A stretch of 8,367 nt of DNA. Source: Actinomycetota bacterium (GTDB lineage Bacteria > Actinomycetota > UBA4738). Shown here piece after piece: positions 4,913 to 8,367 of this stretch (positions are counted from its first letter, which is position 1; every line of letters begins with the position of its first letter). The notes below the pieces were generated by a model. It saw only the letters and a list, made by a program, of their open reading frames with translations, did no database searches and had not been told where the DNA came from. The DNA is taken from contig VAYG01000057.1 of assembly GCA_005885015.1 (NCBI GenBank), forward strand, positions 25,450-33,816. Reading direction: 5' to 3'. Position numbers and translations under genes: made by a program.

Positions 4913-7179
4913 CCCCACGTCCGCCCGAGCATCGCAGCGAGCAACGCGGCGGCCCCCTGCTTGTCGAGCGGCTCGTTGCCGTTGCCGCACTTGGGGGACT
5001 GGACGCAGGAAGGACAGCCCCGGGCGCAGGGGCACCGCCGGACCGCTTCGAACGTGGCCTCGAGGAGCCGCGGCCCCGCTTCGTATCCGCGTTCGGTGAT
5101 CCCGGCACCTCCCGGATAGCCGTCGTAGATGAAGATCGTGGCCGCTCCGGTGTCCGGGTGCAGCGGCGTGGACAACCCACCGACGTCCCATCGGTCGCAC
5201 GTGGCCACCAGGGGGAGGAGGCCGATGGCCGCGTGCTCCGCGGCGAGCGCGGTGCCGGGGAGCATGGCCGCGGTGATCCGGGCCCGGATCAGCAGGCGCC
5301 TGGGGAGGAGCCACCACAGCGCCTTTGTCACGAGGGTCTGGGGGGGCAGGGACAGCGGGACCTCCTCGATCGTTTCCTGGGTGGAGCCGAGCTTCCGCTG
5401 GAACCCGACGACCTGCCTGGTCACCTCGACGTCCCCGAACAGCGCCGGGACCTCTCCGATGGCGGTCTCGTCGATGACGCGGAGCACGCGAACGTCGGTG
5501 ACGTCCCTGGTCTGGGTGTAGTAGTCGGCGTCGCTCCTCGACACCAGGGCCACCCGCCGGACCAGGTCCAGCTCCGACACCTCGTACTGCTCCCCCTGGT
5601 GGAGATAGACGGCCCCCGGGTGCACGTGCCAGAAGGCCCGGGCCTCGTCCACCGTCCCAAGGAGCCCTCCCGTCTCCTCGTCGACGATGGCGAACAGGGC
5701 CCCCGAGGCCGAGCGGACGTCGACCTGCCGGTGGGGAGACTCCCGGCCCAGGTGATGCAGCAGGCCCCGCCGCCTGGTGAGCGAGCCTTGCTCCAGCAAT
5801 CGTTCCACCGCGTCGGGGGCCCCCTCCCCGAACACGGCGAGCTCCTCATCAGCCAGGGGCTGTTCCCTGGCGGCGCACGCCAGGTGCGGGGCCAGGACGT
5901 AGGGATTGGCCGGGTCCACCACCGCCGCCTCGGGCGGCTTGGCGAACAGGTCCTCGGGGTGATTGACCAGGTACTGATCGAGCGGGTCGTCCTGCGCCAC
6001 CAGCATGGCCAGCGAGTGCTCGCTTCGCCGACCGGCCCGCCCGGCCTGCTGCCACATCGAGGCCCGGGTGCCCGGATAGCCGGCCAGGAGGGCGGCGTCG
6101 AGCGAGCCGACGTCGATGCCCAGCTCCAGCGCGGTGGTCGCGGCCACGCCGAGGAGCTCGCCCCCGGCGAGGGCTCGCTCCAGCTCGCGGCGCTCTTCGG
6201 CCAGGTACCCCGCCCGGTAGGCCTTGACCCGGCGCTTCAGGGCGCCCGGCAGGGCCCGGCGAGCGAACTCGGCCACGAGCTCGGCGGCCCGTCGGGTCCG
6301 GCAGAACGCGATGGTCCGGGTCTCCGACTCGATGAGCCGCTCGAACAGCCACGAGGTCTCGGTCACCGCGCTACGGCGCAGGCCGAGCTCCTCGTCCACG
6401 AGTGGAGGGTTCCACAGGACGAACAACTTCTGCCCGCGAGGCGAGGCGTCCTCGGTCACCTCGGCGAAGGGCAACCCGACCAGCCTCTCGGCCAGCTCCG
6501 CGGGGTTCCCCACTGTGGCGGAAGCCAGGACGAACCGGGGCTGCCCGCCGTAATGGCTCACCATGCGGCGGAGGCGCCGGAGGATCATCGCCACGTGGGA
6601 GCCGAACACGCCCCGGGCCACGTGGGCCTCGTCCAGGACCACCAGCGAGAGCCGCAGGAAGAAGTCGGCCCACCGGGCGTGGCCGGGCAGGATCGACGCG
6701 TGGAGCATGTCGGGGTTCGTCATCACCAGGTTCGCGTTGCGCCGGATCAGAGGCCGCTCGGCCTGGGGGGTGTCGCCGTCGTAGACCGCGGCGCGGATCT
6801 GGGGCAGCTTCAGCTCCCGCACCTGGCGGAGCTGGTCGCGGGCCAGCGCCTTCGTGGGGAAGAGGTAGAGCGCGGTCCGCTTCTCGTCCTCGAGCACGTC
6901 GCGGGCGAACGACAGGTTGTACACGAGCGTCTTTCCCGAGGCCGTCCCGGTGGCAACGATCACGTTCCCGCCGTGGTCCAGGAGGTCCAGGGCGCTCCGC
7001 TGGTGGGGATAGAGGCCCTCGATGCCGAGCGAGGTCAACCGCCGGCGGAGGACCTCGGGGAGGTCCGGGAACGGTTCGAGGATCTGACCGCGGGCCTCCA
7101 GCGTCTCCACGTGCGCCAGGCAGGCCTCGCTGCCGTTCTCTGCCAGGAGCCGGTCGAGGAATCCGCGAGCGTCCACCAC
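4909..7179 (-). CDS. DEAH-box 3'-5' DNA helicase of the SftH/MrfA (YprA/Hrq1) clade with DUF1998-type Zn domain
   Basis: The 756-residue protein shows all superfamily II motifs: YPHQ at 57-60, Walker A ATGTASGKT at 76-84, PTKALARDQ at 108-116, TNPDMLH at 154-160, DEAH at 183-186, SAT at 220-222, ATTALELGIDVG about 347-358 and WQQAGRAGRR at 376-385. The C-terminal DUF1998 module ends in a cysteine cluster (C716, C718, C722, C725, C731; CPCARGCPSC then SPKCGNGN) that binds zinc in this clade. Relatives are Mycobacterium SftH and Bacillus MrfA, 3'-5' translocases; MrfA acts in mitomycin-crosslink repair. Starts are tandem GTGs at 7179 and 7176 after a TACCAT box. The upstream open frame to 7539 lies over the divergent gene and is unlike any helicase. 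The stop overlaps the LOG-like gene by 4 bp. Confidence 0.94.
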   Translation of the reverse strand: MVDARGFLDRLLAENGSEACLAHVETLEARGQILEPFPDLPEVLRRRLTSLGIEGLYPHQRSALDLLDHGGNVIVATGTASGKTLVYNLSFARDVLEDEKRTALYLFPTKALARDQLRQVRELKLPQIRAAVYDGDTPQAERPLIRRNANLVMTNPDMLHASILPGHARWADFFLRLSLVVLDEAHVARGVFGSHVAMILRRLRRMVSHYGGQPRFVLASATVGNPAELAERLVGLPFAEVTEDASPRGQKLFVLWNPPLVDEELGLRRSAVTETSWLFERLIESETRTIAFCRTRRAAELVAEFARRALPGALKRRVKAYRAGYLAEERRELERALAGGELLGVAATTALELGIDVGSLDAALLAGYPGTRASMWQQAGRAGRRSEHSLAMLVAQDDPLDQYLVNHPEDLFAKPPEAAVVDPANPYVLAPHLACAAREQPLADEELAVFGEGAPDAVERLLEQGSLTRRRGLLHHLGRESPHRQVDVRSASGALFAIVDEETGGLLGTVDEARAFWHVHPGAVYLHQGEQYEVSELDLVRRVALVSRSDADYYTQTRDVTDVRVLRVIDETAIGEVPALFGDVEVTRQVVGFQRKLGSTQETIEEVPLSLPPQTLVTKALWWLLPRRLLIRARITAAMLPGTALAAEHAAIGLLPLVATCDRWDVGGLSTPLHPDTGAATIFIYDGYPGGAGITERGYEAGPRLLEATFEAVRRCPCARGCPSCVQSPKCGNGNEPLDKQGAAALLAAMLGRTWG

Positions 7180-7184
7180 CGGGG

Positions 7185-7190
7185 ATGGTA
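7185..7190 (-). promoter_or_regulatory. -10 box for the helicase gene (leaderless type)
   Basis: TACCAT reads on the minus strand at 7190-7185, five and eight bases before the tandem GTG codons at 7179 and 7176. There is no Shine-Dalgarno. It overlaps the left arm of the dyad at 7188-7202. Confidence 0.5.
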
Positions 7191-7202
7191 GTGGGACACT
7201 AC
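7188..7202. promoter_or_regulatory. Perfect 6-bp dyad between divergent genes, candidate operator
   Basis: GTAGTG-GGA-CACTAC is a perfect inverted repeat with a 3-bp spacer. It covers part of the helicase -10 (7185-7190) and the GACACT sequence at 7195-7200 that could serve as -10 of the exchanger gene. A protein bound here could affect both promoters. No adjacent regulator gene is present, so the binder is unknown. Confidence 0.45.
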
Positions 7203-7216
7203 GGCGATGGCCGCCC

Positions 7217-7222
7217 GAAGGG
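7217..7222 (+). promoter_or_regulatory. Shine-Dalgarno sequence for the exchanger gene
   Basis: GAAGGG lies six bases before the GTG at 7229 and decides that start. This is one of the few genes here with a conventional ribosome binding site. Confidence 0.65.
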
Positions 7223-7228
7223 CCCCGT

Positions 7229-8249
7229 GTGGAATGGGTTGAGCTCGCCTCGGCCCTCCTGGTCATCCTGGTCGCGGCCGACCTCTTCACCAACGGCGTG
7301 GAGTGGATCGGCGAGACCAAGGGCCTCTCGGAAGGAGCCGTCGGGAGCGTCCTCGCCGCCGTCGGCACCGCGCTCCCCGAGACGCTGCTGCCCCTGGTGG
7401 CCATTGCCCTCGGGCGGGAGAGCGGAGAGAGCATCGGCATCGGCGCCATCCTGGGCGCGCCGTTCATGCTCACCACGCTGGCGATGTTCGTCATCGGGGT
7501 GGCGGTGCTGGTGTTCGCCCGCGGAGGGCGCCGATCCACGGAGGTCCGGGGCGACCGCCGGGTGATCCTTCAGGACCTCGGCTACTTCCTGGTCATGTAT
7601 GCGTTCGCGTTCCTGGCCGGCCTGTTCCACATCGTGTGGTTCAAGTGGTTGCTCGCCGCGGCCCTGCTCATCGGCTACGCCGTCTACGTCAAGCGCCACT
7701 TCGAGTCCCCGGCGGCCCGGGAGGAGGACCGGGAGGCGGCCGGGGAGATCCCCCCGTTGTACCTGTGGCGAGGGCTCCGGCGGTTCGCGCGCACGGCCGC
7801 GGACGATCCGCGGGATCCCCCTGGCCCTGGTCGGGATCATCGGCAAAGCCCGCATCTTCGTGCTGGGGGTCGACACGATTGCCAGCACGTTCCACGTCCC
7901 GCCGTTGGTGCTGGCGTTGCTGCTCGCCCCCCTCGCCACCGAGCTCCCCGAGAAGTTCAACAGCGTCATCTGGGTCCGGCGGAAGAAGGACACCCTGGCC
8001 CTGGGAAACATCACCGGGGCGCTGGTGTTCCAGTCCTCCTTCCCGGTCACCATCGGCCTGCTGCTGACTCCCTGGCACTTCAGCGGCTCGGGGAATGTGG
8101 ACGAGCTCGTCGCGGCGGTGGTGGCCCTGGTGGCTGGGTCGGTGCTGTGGATCAGCGTGAAGATCCGAGGGTCTCTGTCCGCGCCGATGCTGCTGCTCCA
8201 GGGCGCCTTCTACGCGGGGTACGTGGTGTTCGTGCTCGCCAGGATCTAG
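7229..8249 (+). pseudogene. Sodium/calcium exchanger-family (CaCA) membrane protein, frameshifted near the middle
   Basis: The N-terminal half (7229 to about 7810) reads MEWVELASALLVILVAADLF and contains the first alpha repeat, AVGTALPETLLPLVA at 44-58, with GIGAILGAPF at 70-79. A long acidic loop with EEDREAAGE follows. The second half (about 7815-8249, next frame) carries the second alpha repeat, APLATELPEKFNSV near 7929-7970, and GNITGALVFQSS at about 8004-8039, ending in VVFVLARI. Together they make the two-fold inverted repeat of Ca2+/cation antiporters. The frame changes by net +1 around 7805-7835. Removing one G from the run at 7812-7814 joins them as ADDPRIPLALVGIIG, but the helix opening the second half then looks about 5-8 residues short, so a small deletion is also possible. 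Without repair, the first frame continues to 8338 as nonsense. Sequencing error and true inactivation cannot be separated here. Confidence 0.84.
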
Positions 8250-8279
8250 CCCGCCGCTGGTTGTCGCCGAGCGGTCCCG

Positions 8280-8367
8280 CTACCCGACCACGCCGTCGGC
8301 CCGCATGTCCGCGTAGATCGCCCGCGCGGCGGGCGTGATGAAGACCACGCTCGCCGAGCCGATCGTC
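8280..8367 (-). CDS. C-terminal end of an unrecognised protein (runs off the right edge)
   Basis: The minus strand has 28 in-frame codons ending in TAG at 8282-8280. The residues include SASVVFITPAARAIYADM and finish RADGVVG. The even mix of hydrophobic, charged and alanine residues is more protein-like than the Pro/Gly/Arg runs seen in shadow frames of this GC-rich DNA. I do not recognise the family. It converges on the exchanger gene with 30 bp between the stops. Confidence 0.4.
   Translation of the reverse strand, partial: TIGSASVVFITPAARAIYADMRADGVVG

Noticed and set aside
5158..7191. Open frame of 677 codons on the plus strand
   Set aside because: It is the shadow of the helicase gene. 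The translation is rich in Gly, Arg, Pro, Gln and His with no domain pattern, while the minus strand has every helicase motif.
7180..7539. N-terminal extension of the helicase to an upstream start at 7539
   Set aside because: The added 120 residues are Ser/Thr/Pro/Arg-rich, cover the exchanger gene and its promoter, and have no match to helicase N-termini. The TACCAT-GTG start at 7179/7176 is better.
8254..8274. CCGCT/AGCGG hairpin between the exchanger and the right-edge gene as a bidirectional terminator
   Set aside because: Five-base arms with an 11-nt loop and no T-run are too weak to call.
8250..8338. Extension of the exchanger reading frame to 8338
   Set aside because: This is the out-of-frame continuation after the frameshift. 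It is Arg/Gly/Pro-rich, whereas the family-like C-terminus ends at 8249 in the other frame.

Overview
The window looks like chromosomal DNA from a high-GC actinobacterium (Actinomycetota). The grounds are a G+C content of roughly 70% by eye, frequent GTG starts, a PadR-type regulator directly upstream of what looks like inositol-3-phosphate synthase (an arrangement known from mycobacteria, Rv0047c-Rv0046c), an F420-type PPOX enzyme of the Rv3369 family, and an SftH/MrfA-type helicase. I cannot assign a genus. There are no rRNA or tRNA genes, insertion sequences, CRISPR arrays or phage genes.

Layout. 1-46 (-): first codons of probable ino1. 43-642 (-): PadR regulator, overlapping ino1 by ATGA. 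661-720: a strongly AT-rich 13-bp-period operator array in front of padR. 759-1923 (-): MFS drug-type transporter, broken by an internal deletion plus frameshift. 1924-2039: divergent promoter region. 2040-3596 (+): MOP-superfamily polysaccharide flippase. 3593-3976 (-): SnoaL/NTF2-like protein. 4015-4425 (+): Rv3369-family PPOX F420-dependent enzyme. 4388-4912 (-): TIGR00725/LOG-like Rossmann protein. 4909-7179 (-): SftH/MrfA-type DEAH helicase, ATGA-coupled to the LOG-like gene. 7180-7228: short divergent promoter with a perfect dyad. 7229-8249 (+): CaCA sodium/calcium exchanger, also frameshifted in the middle. 8280-8367 (-): the end of an unrecognised gene.

The genes do not form one pathway. 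Two real functional units are visible: padR-ino1, probably autoregulated through the operator array and feeding inositol (hence mycothiol and phosphatidylinositol) synthesis; and helicase-LOG, a translationally coupled pair of DNA-repair helicase and nucleotide-binding Rossmann protein. The rest are single-gene units arranged divergently or convergently, with tightly overlapping 3' ends.

Four genes (2040, 3976-, 4015, 7179-) share one start architecture: a TANNNT box followed 5-9 nt later by GTG with no Shine-Dalgarno sequence, as expected for leaderless transcripts. Both large transporters with two-fold pseudo-symmetry (MFS and CaCA) have lost frame near their midpoint, each with a net +1 offset. 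Whether this is true gene decay or assembly error is the main open question. I found no convincing new defence or biosynthetic system; the strongest unexplained signal is the padR operator array.
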